This document shows positions 1-6,509 of a DNA stretch of 37,051 bases, one piece after another. The position numbers were made by a program, and so were the translations under genes. The notes under the pieces were generated by a model. It had not been told where the DNA came from. It did no database searches and saw only the letters and a list, made by a program, of their open reading frames with translations. This DNA is from Streptomyces coffeae (GTDB lineage Bacteria > Actinomycetota > Actinomycetes > Streptomycetales > Streptomycetaceae). The stretch spans positions 1 to 37,051 of the forward strand of contig NZ_JAERRF010000049.1 in NCBI RefSeq assembly GCF_016741875.1, written 5' to 3'. Numbering within the stretch: the first letter of the stretch is position 1; the number at the start of each line of letters is the position of its first letter.

Positions 1-1
1 C

Positions 2-529
2 GGCGACGGCGAGCACCTGGACATCTCGACGTGGAAGATCGCCCTGAACGTCGTCATCTTCCTGGGCATCCCGCTGCTGGCCGGGTTCCTCACCCGCCGC
101 ATCGGCGAGAACCAACTCGGCCGCGAGGCGTACGAGGCCAAGTTCCTGCCGAAGATCGGCCCGTGGGCGCTGTACGGGCTGCTGTTCACGATCGTGGTCC
201 TCTTCGCTCTGCAGGGGAAGACGATCACCTCACAGCCACTGGACGTCGCCCGGATCGCGATCCCGCTGCTGGTGTACTTCGCGATCATGTGGTTCGGCAC
301 CTTCGCCCTCGGCAAGGCCATCGGTCTGGCCTACGACCGCACCGCAACCCTCGCGTTCACCGCGGCGGGCAACAACTTCGAGCTGGCCATCGCCGTCGCC
401 ATCGCCACCTTCGGCGTCACCAGCGGCCAGGCCCTGTCCGGCGTCGTCGGCCCGCTCATCGAGGTGCCGGTGCTGGTGGCGCTGGTGTACGTCTCGCTTG
501 CCTGGCGCAAGAAGTTCGCCGCACGGTGA
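2..529 (+). CDS. acr3: Acr3-type arsenite efflux permease, 3' part
   Basis: This open frame enters from the left edge and ends with TGA at 527-529, so only the last ~175 residues are visible. It has at least four strongly hydrophobic segments. The segment with FTAAGNNFELAIAVAIATFG (about 358-417) matches the conserved late region of Acr3/ArsB-type bile-acid-transporter-superfamily permeases, which extrude As(III) using the membrane potential. The C-terminus is a short basic tail (WRKKFAAR), typical of the family. The MFS gene follows ~130 bases downstream on the same strand, and arsR and arsN1 lie further on, which supports an arsenic role. The start and the catalytic cysteine region are outside the window. 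Confidence 0.9.
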   Translation, partial: GDGEHLDISTWKIALNVVIFLGIPLLAGFLTRRIGENQLGREAYEAKFLPKIGPWALYGLLFTIVVLFALQGKTITSQPLDVARIAIPLLVYFAIMWFGTFALGKAIGLAYDRTATLAFTAAGNNFELAIAVAIATFGVTSGQALSGVVGPLIEVPVLVALVYVSLAWRKKFAAR

Positions 530-658
530 CGCAGCAGGCCGATGTGGTGGTGGTCGGCGGCGGCAAGTCAGGGTTCGGAAGGCCCGGTGCGGGCGGGGCG
601 GAGTCGCCCGATTTCCCCCGGTTGCATGTCTGTCATGGTGCTGGGGGAGACTGCCGCC

Positions 659-1888
659 GTGACTGAGACCGCGCCTTCCTCCGACCAGACCCGCCCTGAT
701 GAGGAGCGGTGGCTGACGCCAGGGGTGCGCGGGATCGGCTCGGCGAGCTTCCTCGCCGACGTCGGCCACGAGATCCCTACCGCGCTGCTGCCGTCCCTGC
801 TGACCTCCACGCTCGGTGCGCCAGCTGCTGCGTTGGGGGCGATCGAGGGGGTTTCCGACGCGCTGGCCGGGGCGGCCCGCTTCGGGGGCGGGGTGCTGGC
901 TGACGATCCTGCGCGGCGACGGAAGGTTGCCGTCGGCGGCTACGCCACTACCGCGGTGCTGGGCGCCGCGACCGCGGCTGCCACGGCGGTGTGGCAGGTC
1001 GGCGTACTGCGGGCGGCGGCCTGGACCGCTCGGGGGCTGCGGGTCCCGGCCCGTAACGCGCTTCTGGCCGACATCGTGCCGGCGAAGGCGTACGGGCGGG
1101 CTTACGGGTTCGAGCGGATGATGGACAATCTCGGCGCGATCTTCGGCCCGCTCCTCGCGCTCGGCCTGGTGGCTTGGGTCGGGGTGCAGTGGGCGATCGG
1201 TCTGTCGGTGATACCTGGGCTGCTTGCGGCGGCCGCCATCGTCTACGCCATCCGTCACGCACCGAAGGCCGAAAGGCGGGAAACGGTTCCGCTGCGCGTC
1301 CGCGTTCGACCCGTCCTGCAAGGCGGCCTGGGACGGCTGCTGGGGGCAGTAGCAGCCTTCGAGATCGGCAACGTCGCGGCCACGCTGCTGATCCTTCGTG
1401 CTTCCGAGCAGTTGGCCCCCGGGCACGGCAAAGACGCGGCGACCTCTATCGCGCTCGGCCTGTACGTCACCTACAACGTGGCCGCCACCGCCGCGTCGGT
1501 CCCGGCCGGACACCTGGCCGACAAGCTCGGGCCACGGGGCCCGGTACTGGTGTTGGCCGCAGGGGTCGCGGCGTTTGCGCTCGCGTACGGCATGTTCGCC
1601 GCCTCAACCACGGTTATCGCCGCCCTGACTGTGCCGTTCGTGCTGGCCGGTGTCGGCATCGGGGCGGTGGAGACAGCCCAGCATTCCGCGGTGGCCGCGC
1701 TCGCGCCTACCGAGTTGCGCGGCTCGGCCTTCGGGTTGCTGGCCACCGTGCAATCATTCGGCAACCTCGCCGCCTCAACCGTCGCCGGCGTGCTGTGGAG
1801 CGCCGTCTCACCGAACGCGGCGTTCGCCTACCTCACCGTCTGGATGGTGCTGGCCCTCGCCGGGCTGCTCTGGACCGCTCGCCGCTGA
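659..1888 (+). CDS. MFS transporter in the ars locus
   Basis: A 409-residue major facilitator protein with about twelve hydrophobic segments, a loop rich in Arg/Lys after the sixth (HAPKAERRE), and typical MFS packing motifs (for example PARNALLADIVP near residue 135). I chose the GTG at 659 because GGGGAGA (643-650) lies 8 bases upstream; an ATG at 626 is in frame but lacks such a site. It follows acr3 on the same strand and converges on arsN1. MFS exporters in ars operons are known to export organoarsenicals, so export of arsinothricin-like or methylated arsenicals is an inference. The substrate cannot be read from sequence, and it could be a general drug exporter. Confidence 0.8.
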   Translation: MTETAPSSDQTRPDEERWLTPGVRGIGSASFLADVGHEIPTALLPSLLTSTLGAPAAALGAIEGVSDALAGAARFGGGVLADDPARRRKVAVGGYATTAVLGAATAAATAVWQVGVLRAAAWTARGLRVPARNALLADIVPAKAYGRAYGFERMMDNLGAIFGPLLALGLVAWVGVQWAIGLSVIPGLLAAAAIVYAIRHAPKAERRETVPLRVRVRPVLQGGLGRLLGAVAAFEIGNVAATLLILRASEQLAPGHGKDAATSIALGLYVTYNVAATAASVPAGHLADKLGPRGPVLVLAAGVAAFALAYGMFAASTTVIAALTVPFVLAGVGIGAVETAQHSAVAALAPTELRGSAFGLLATVQSFGNLAASTVAGVLWSAVSPNAAFAYLTVWMVLALAGLLWTARR

Positions 1889-1979
1889 CCATCGTCCGGT
1901 CAACCCCGAAAGCGGCCGGTGCGCAGGCTTGAGACATCGCCACATCCTCGTGGGCGGCAGCCGGTCACGGGGACGGCCA

Positions 1980-2525
1980 CTAGGTGATCGCCGGGCTGCG
2001 GCGCTCGATCAACAGCACGTCGCGCCATGTGCCGTAGTGGCGGCCGATACGTTCGCGGGTGCCGATGACCCGGAACCCGGCGCGCTGGTGCACGGCGAGG
2101 CTGGCGGTGTTCTCGGGGAATATCCCGGACTGAATGGTCCAGATCCCAGCCGCCTCGGTGGAGTCGATGAGTGCCTTGAGCAGCGCGGAAGCGATGCCAC
2201 GACCACGGGCGTCGGGGTGGACGTAGACGGAGTGCTCGACAACACCTGCGTAGGCACAGCGGTCGGAGACCTTCGTGGCAGCGACCCAGCCGAGCACGGT
2301 CCCGTCCGCGTCGAGGGCGGTGAAGCGGTGCTCGGGCAGCTTCACCGCGTCGAACGCCTCCCAGCCCGGAGCGGCCGTCTCAAAGGTGGCGTTCCCTTCG
2401 TCGATACCTGTCTGATAGATCGCCAGGACCTCATCGGCGTGCTCGGCGGCGATGGGCACGATCACCACGCTGGACAAGCCGACGCGGCCGGACACGGGGC
2501 CGCTCTCTCCTTGCACGGTGCTCAC
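1980..2525 (-). CDS. arsN1: GNAT N-acetyltransferase, ArsN1-like (arsinothricin/phosphinothricin type)
   Basis: A 181-residue GNAT acetyltransferase. The acetyl-CoA motif VHPDARGRGIASALL is at about residues 101-115, and EGNATFETAAP near the N-terminus plus GTWRDVLLIER near the C-terminus match phosphinothricin/arsinothricin acetyltransferases. Family knowledge: these enzymes acetylate the alpha-amino group of glutamate-analogue antibiotics, and ArsN1 members in ars operons detoxify arsinothricin. The GTG start at 2525 overlaps the arsR stop as GTGA, so translation is probably coupled. The first ~20 residues extend beyond the usual family N-terminus. The alternative is a phosphinothricin (bialaphos) acetyltransferase, but the arsR coupling favours ArsN1. 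Confidence 0.82.
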   Translation of the reverse strand: MSTVQGESGPVSGRVGLSSVVIVPIAAEHADEVLAIYQTGIDEGNATFETAAPGWEAFDAVKLPEHRFTALDADGTVLGWVAATKVSDRCAYAGVVEHSVYVHPDARGRGIASALLKALIDSTEAAGIWTIQSGIFPENTASLAVHQRAGFRVIGTRERIGRHYGTWRDVLLIERRSPAIT

Positions 2526-2896
2526 GCCGCGGCCGGTCCTTGGGTGAGCAGCTGGCCCATCGCGGCGACGACGGACGACTCGACCCGGTAGTAGACCCAG
2601 GTGCCACGCCGCTCGGAGACCAGCAGCCCAGCCTCCTTCAGCTTCTTCAGGTGGTGGGAGACGGTCGGCTGAGAGACACCGACGTCGGAGATGTCACACA
2701 CGCACGCCTCCCCGCCCGGGTGCGAGGCGACAGCGGAGAACAGCCGCAGGCGGACCGGATCACCAAGCGCCTTGAACATCCGCGCGGCCGTCTCGGCCTC
2801 CTCAGCGGTCATGGGGCGCTCGGTCAGCGGCGGGCAGCACGGAACCACGGCCTGGGTCGTGGGCTCAAGCAGCGGCAGCGCCTCGATATTCGACAT
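2522..2896 (-). CDS. arsR: ArsR-family arsenic-responsive repressor
   Basis: A 124-residue winged-helix repressor. MFKALGDPVRLRLFSAVASH (about 40-59) starts the DNA-binding core, and SQPTVSHHLKKLKEAGLL is the recognition helix. Candidate As(III) ligands are Cys20-Cys21 (PCCPP) and Cys65/Cys67 (EACVCDI). This combines an N-terminal Cys pair, as in corynebacterial ArsR, with the CVCD motif of classical ArsR. ATG at 2896 is used because the DNA upstream holds the putative operator only 10 bases away. There is little room for a Shine-Dalgarno site, so the transcript may be nearly leaderless. It is expected to repress itself, arsN1 and the divergent flavoprotein gene until arsenite binds. Confidence 0.93.
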   Translation of the reverse strand: MSNIEALPLLEPTTQAVVPCCPPLTERPMTAEEAETAARMFKALGDPVRLRLFSAVASHPGGEACVCDISDVGVSQPTVSHHLKKLKEAGLLVSERRGTWVYYRVESSVVAAMGQLLTQGPAAA

Positions 2897-2905
2897 GCGT
2901 CTATG

Positions 2906-2920
2906 TTGACACACATCGAA
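2906..2920. promoter_or_regulatory. Putative ArsR operator O1 (TTGAC-N5-TCGAA)
   Basis: TTGACACACATCGAA, preceded by CTATG and followed by ACA, lies 10 bases upstream of the arsR ATG. It is an imperfect inverted repeat and shares its half-sites with two further copies at 3118 and 3162. The position fits autorepression. Confidence 0.6.
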
Positions 2921-3117
2921 ACAACGAGTGAGGACGGAATCCCGGCTCGCCCGGCCGCCGCCCCCGCGAACGGAACCCGGTACCGCCTGCAAGCACCTCC
3001 AGCGCCACCGGCCGACCCCTAACTGCCGTGCAGCCAGCAGCGAAGTCCAGCACCGGCCACCCTCCACCGGCCGATGCGACGCCACACCCACGACCCCTGA
3101 TTCGATGGATGCCTATG

Positions 3118-3132
3118 TTGACGTTTGTCGAA
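3118..3132. promoter_or_regulatory. Putative ArsR operator O2 (TTGAC-N5-TCGAA)
   Basis: TTGACGTTTGTCGAA, preceded by CCTATG as at O1 (CTATG). An extra half-site, ATTCGATGGATG, lies just to the left (about 3100-3112). It sits ~60 bases upstream of the flavoprotein GTG, in the promoter position. Confidence 0.6.
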
Positions 3133-3161
3133 TCAGGAGGGATGCTGCTGGGTGTAGGTCA

Positions 3162-3176
3162 TTGACGGATGTCGAA
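3162..3176. promoter_or_regulatory. Putative ArsR operator O3 (TTGAC-N5-TCGAA)
   Basis: TTGACGGATGTCGAA followed by ACA as at O1, 44 bases (about four helical turns) from O2 and just upstream of the AGGAG at 3184-3188. Two operators on the flavoprotein side and one on the arsR side suggest cooperative binding (inference). Confidence 0.55.
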
Positions 3177-3193
3177 ACAGGCCAGGAGTCGCC

Positions 3194-3348
3194 GTGAACG
3201 CGCCCACTACCGCTGAGCTGCCCGTTGTCGTGATCGGAGCCGGGCCGACGGGCTTGGCCGCCGCCGCCCACCTGATCGACCGCGGCATTACCCCGCTGGT
3301 CCTGGAGGCCGGGCAGGCCGCTGGGGCCGCGGTTCGCCAGTGGGCGCC
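3194..3348 (+). pseudogene. Truncated FAD/NAD(P)-dependent flavoprotein of the ars locus (first ~50 codons)
   Basis: GTG at 3194 with AGGAG 5 bases before it starts a protein whose residues 10-30 form an FAD-binding Rossmann motif (VVVIGAGPTGLAAAAHLIDR, GxGxxG) followed by VLEAGQAAGAAVRQW. In ars-operon flavoproteins QW is normally followed by a conserved HVRLFSPW-like stretch. Here it changes at about 3342-3350 into unrelated sequence that is antisense to the next gene. The reading frame stays open by chance to 3709, but the protein would lack its substrate and NAD(P)H domains. The homology ends inside the fold, so I call it a broken gene. The promoter and operators upstream look intact. Confidence 0.75.
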
Positions 3349-3358
3349 CGTGACAAAG

Positions 3359-3721
3359 TCAGCCAACGGGAGGGACCTCGATCTTCTCCTTCGCCAGTTC
3401 GGCCTTGGCCACAGCGCGCATGCCGGATGTGTCAACCAGGTAGTTCTCCCGGCCCTTGTTCCAGGACAGAATCGCGACCTGCCTGGTGTAGTCCACACCC
3501 GGCCAGTCCCGGTTCAGTCGAGGCCAGGCACGAGCAATGTATTGCTGGACCTTCCCAGCGATCGCCTTTGCGGCAGGTGTCTTCTGCGCAACGCTTGCCG
3601 ACGCAGCCGGGTCTGCCGTGGCCGCAGCCGCAGTCGAGCTGCTGCCCGCGAACAGGGAGGCCACCACCACGGTCGCGGTACCCACCGCGGCGATCGCGTT
3701 CCTGCGTGATATCGAATGCAT
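3359..3721 (-). CDS. Small exported protein, probably 3'-truncated
   Basis: ATG at 3721 (GGGAG about 7 bases upstream) opens a ~120-residue protein with an export signal: basic SRR, a hydrophobic stretch (AIAAVGTATVVVASLFAG) and small residues AAAATA for cleavage near residue 37. The mature part is about 85 residues, with aromatic patches (AWPRLNRDWPGVDYTRQVAILSWN). I do not recognise the family. The stop at 3359-3361 lies within ~15 bases of the point where the facing flavoprotein fragment loses homology, so this C-terminus is probably created by the same deletion or recombination. Confidence 0.6.
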   Translation of the reverse strand: MHSISRRNAIAAVGTATVVVASLFAGSSSTAAAATADPAASASVAQKTPAAKAIAGKVQQYIARAWPRLNRDWPGVDYTRQVAILSWNKGRENYLVDTSGMRAVAKAELAKEKIEVPPVG

Positions 3722-4189
3722 AAGCACACTCCCTTACGTCTTGGCTGTGCGGCTTCCTGCTCTGCAGTGCCATCGCCGCTGGTCAACGGATGGGCGGTCG
3801 GAAACCTGACAGTTTCGGTCCACTGGCCAGCTCGACCAGCCGCGCCAGGATGAACCGTCGCGGTGGTCCCGCCCACATTCCCAACCCCCTTGGCCCGGAC
3901 AGCGATTCACATTCCCGGCCCAACTGCTATTGAAGACCCCGCTGCATTTCATCGGCGTAGCTTCCCTCAGCCTGTAGTGAGACACCCGCTATGCCGGGTT
4001 ACTCCTCCTGGGAGAGACAGGAGTCCACCTCGTATGACGGGCACGAACCTGGTCAGTGCTTGTGTGGTGCGGCTTTTCCGGTGCTGGAGCAGGCTGAGGA
4101 CCCGGTTGTCGCCCCGGGTGGGCGCCGGGTTCCACTTCCCGGAGCGGTGGTGCTGGTCGTTGAAGTGGCTGGCTGGTCAGCCGGGGTTC
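3722..4189. other. Non-coding / unassigned spacer
   Basis: No convincing gene was seen. The DNA is less GC-rich than its neighbours around 3890-4030. A short inverted repeat, ACTCCT...AGGAGT (about 4001-4024), is visible. Minus-strand frames at 4033-4190 look like disrupted coding sequence, possibly transposon-related, but I cannot assign them. Confidence 0.4.
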
Positions 4190-4740
4190 GGTAGGGCATG
4201 GAGCCGGTCGCGGGCGCCTCGGATACGGTCCTCGCAGCGGACCCGCCTGCGGTGACGCAGCTCCAGATCGCCGAGCTGCCGCCTTTGGTATTGGTCGCGA
4301 AGCAGGTCAGCCGCAGCCCGTCGAGATCGGTGAAGCGCAACTGGGCGCCGGAGTGAGGCCGTTCCTTGCGGACGATCAGCCGCATGCCCTTGGGTCAGGT
4401 GCCCAGGTCGAGCATGTCGGTTATCCCCGCAACCCAGACACCGGGCCGCTCGGTTCCGCCGGAGTGGTAGGCCGGTGTCCACGCCTTCTTCGGGATCCTC
4501 AGCACGGGCCTGGTGGATGACATCGGTGATGGGCATTCCGACGGAATAGGCCATCGGCTCCCTCTGGAGAGCCAGTCGAGGCAGACGTGGGTGCCGCCGG
4601 CGGAGTCGGTGCGGATCAGGGTCTGCCGTTCCCGCCGCAAGTGTTTGGGGAGTTGGGCCAGGGCGAGCCTTCGGCCATCATCCGCTGATGGCGTTCGTCG
4701 ACCACGGCTAGGCCGGGTCACCGCCCTACCCATCCCGGCA
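4190..4740 (-). pseudogene. IS1380-family transposase remnant
   Basis: Read leftwards from about 4690, disconnected frames give characteristic IS1380 transposase blocks: LAQLPKHLRRERQTLIRTDS, then SAGGTHVCLDWLS, then AYSVGMPITDVIHQA, then KKAWTPAYHSGG, RPGVWVAGITDMLDL, KGMRLIVRKERPHSGAQLRF and GQLGDLELRHRRRVRCEDRI. At least three frame changes and an internal stop (after DLGT) separate them. The N-terminal third and the C-terminal quarter are missing. The homology stops at about 4195, where the sequence becomes unrelated. It lies just after cvnD in the same direction. Confidence 0.8.
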
Positions 4741-4974
4741 GCAACTATCCCCGGACAGTGCCGAACCGCCCCGCACCGGCCAACGGCACTGACATCCAAG
4801 CCCACCCAATCGAACGACGGCCCGTCCTCGGCGGACTGATCAACGAGTACCGCCAGGCTGCCTGAGCAATGGCATCGCCGCAGCTCACAGTACCGAATCG
4901 GATTTCCGAGCGGCACACGTGTGGATCAACGAACCCCGGCCCGAGACAGAGCCCCAGCAACAGAACTCGTAGCT

Positions 4975-5592
4975 TCATACCGTCTTATCTGACCTGACAG
5001 ACTCCGCACTGCCGGAGCGGGCCGCCAAGGTGGCGGCGGTAATGGCATGGTCTATCAGGGCGATCAGGACATCGCGGCAGGAGGAGCGGTCGCGGGCGTC
5101 GAACATGCACAGGTGTGCATCAGGCCGCAGCGAGAGAGCCCTGCGGATCTGCTCGGCGGGATAGGGTTGGCGGCCGCCGAAGCAGTTGACCGCCACCACG
5201 AAAGGGATGTCGCGTTTTTCGAAAAAGTCGATCGCGGCGAAACTGGTTTCCAGCCGTCGCGTATCGACCAGCACGACGCCGCCCAGGGCTCCGACGGCGA
5301 GGTCATTCCACATGAACCAGAAGCGCTGCTGGCCAGGAGTTCCGAAGAGGTAGAGGACCAGGTCGGTGTTGAGGGTGATGCGGCCGAAGTCCAACGCCAC
5401 CGTGGTAGTGGTCTTTCGTTCAACTCCGACGAGGTCGTCCACGCTGACACTTGGCGTGGTGAGCACTTCCTCGGTGCGTAGCGGAGTGATCTCGCTGACG
5501 GAGCCGACCATGGTGGTTTTACCGACGCCGAAGCCGCCGGAGATAAGGATCTTCACGACGTCGGGGGCCGAATCAGAGCCGGGCAAGACCAT
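4975..5592 (-). CDS. cvnD: Conservon small GTP-binding protein CvnD
   Basis: A 205-residue MglA/Ras-like GTPase. The P-loop GGFGVGKTT is at residues 19-27, the switch region has TTTTVALDFGRI, the G3-like motif is LFGTPGQQRFWFMW, and AVNCF replaces the usual NKxD, as is normal in CvnD proteins. Family knowledge: CvnD is the terminal switch of conservons, heterotrimeric-G-protein-like complexes at the membrane that link a sensor kinase to development and secondary metabolism. It overlaps the 3' end of cvnC by 20 bases, so translation is coupled. The C-terminus lies 230 bases from an IS1380 remnant; the P450 gene (cvnE) that follows cvnD in several conservons is absent. Confidence 0.93.
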   Translation of the reverse strand: MVLPGSDSAPDVVKILISGGFGVGKTTMVGSVSEITPLRTEEVLTTPSVSVDDLVGVERKTTTTVALDFGRITLNTDLVLYLFGTPGQQRFWFMWNDLAVGALGGVVLVDTRRLETSFAAIDFFEKRDIPFVVAVNCFGGRQPYPAEQIRRALSLRPDAHLCMFDARDRSSCRDVLIALIDHAITAATLAARSGSAESVRSDKTV

Positions 5593-5935
5593 CCCTCACT
5601 TTCTGCAGCAGCGCGACCTCCGGACTTGAGGTCGGCTCCGGGGCCGCCTGGACTGGCGGTCGGGCGGCGACCCTGCCCGCTTCCAGCAGGTCGGAGAGCA
5701 TGATCGTCACAACCGAGACCGGCAGATCCAACTTGGCGGCGATCTCAACAACGGCGGTAGGGCGGGAGCAGAGGCGCAGGATGCGGAGGTGCTCGGGCTG
5801 GAGTACCCCACTGGCCGTGGGCCGCGGATGTTCCACCGCCGTCACCAGAGTGATCAGCGTGAAGACGTCCTGGCTGGGCTCAGTACGGCCCCCTGTGAGG
5901 GTGAAAAGCCGTACGAGGCGACCGTAACCGCTCAT
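5573..5935 (-). CDS. cvnC: Conservon DUF742 protein CvnC
   Basis: A 120-residue DUF742 protein. YGRLVRLFTLTGGRTEPS at the N-terminus and LQPEHLRILRLCSRPTAVVE, then DLPVSVVTIMLSDLLEAG, are the defining blocks; the second half is a winged-helix-like fold. In conservons it partners CvnB and CvnD. The ATG at 5935 lies 61 bases after the cvnB stop. Its 3' end overlaps the cvnD start by 20 bases. Confidence 0.92.
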   Translation of the reverse strand: MSGYGRLVRLFTLTGGRTEPSQDVFTLITLVTAVEHPRPTASGVLQPEHLRILRLCSRPTAVVEIAAKLDLPVSVVTIMLSDLLEAGRVAARPPVQAAPEPTSSPEVALLQKVRDGLARL

Positions 5936-5996
5936 CGGGTCAGCCCCGCTTGCCTCTGCGAGCTGGCTGGCGCACCGGGTTCACCGTTCACGGGCT

Positions 5997-6434
5997 CTAT
6001 GCGCCGCCGGAGGGGTTGTGTGGGGATTCCGGATTGCGAGGTGGCGCGCCGAGGTGCTCACCGATCCTCTTGACCAGCATATTCATCTCGAACGCGACCA
6101 CGCCGACATCCGCCGTGGCAGTGCACAGGACGGCCAGGTAGGCCCCGACGCCGGCGGAGGTGAGGACAAGGAAGCCGTGCCGCATCTCGATGAGCGACTG
6201 GATTACCGCACCGCCGGCGAAGTCGGCGCAGACGCCGCGTCCCAGGCTCATCAGGCCCGACGCGGTGGCCGCCAGGCGTTCAGCGTCCGACCGCTCGATG
6301 GAGGTGGACTTGCTGACGACCAGCCCGTCCTCCGAGACGACGACTGCATGGCGAACGTTGGCGACTTGCTCCACCAGTCCGGTCAGCAGCAGATCTAGCG
6401 GACTGTGAGTGTCAGGTGTGGGGTGAGTGCTCAT
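5997..6434 (-). CDS. cvnB: Conservon roadblock/LC7 protein CvnB
   Basis: A 145-residue roadblock/LC7 protein. LDLLLTGLVEQVANVRHAVV (about 13-32) and SEDGLVVSKS are the dimer-forming alpha/beta core, and GFLVLTSAGVGAYLAVL is the central strand pair. Proteins of this type act as regulators of the partner GTPase. ATG at 6434 has GGAGA about 10 bases upstream. It sits 75 bases after the cvnA stop in the same direction. Confidence 0.92.
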   Translation of the reverse strand: MSTHPTPDTHSPLDLLLTGLVEQVANVRHAVVVSEDGLVVSKSTSIERSDAERLAATASGLMSLGRGVCADFAGGAVIQSLIEMRHGFLVLTSAGVGAYLAVLCTATADVGVVAFEMNMLVKRIGEHLGAPPRNPESPHNPSGGA

Positions 6435-6509
6435 CGGGATGATCTTCTCCGGAAGAAAAACGCGAGGGAGGGCAGCGGGCGCGCGGACGCGCGAGACTCA
6501 GCGGAGGTG

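Noticed and set aside
230..1513. 427-codon minus-strand frame over acr3 and the MFS gene
   Set aside because: Low-complexity Arg/Gly/Gln composition; the plus strand has clear membrane proteins.
1889..1979. Terminator between the convergent MFS and arsN1 genes
   Set aside because: I could not find a stem longer than about 6 bp in this 91-base gap.
3991..4194. Small plus-strand frame with CLCGAAFPVLEQAEDP
   Set aside because: No ribosome site, and the region looks like disrupted minus-strand coding DNA.
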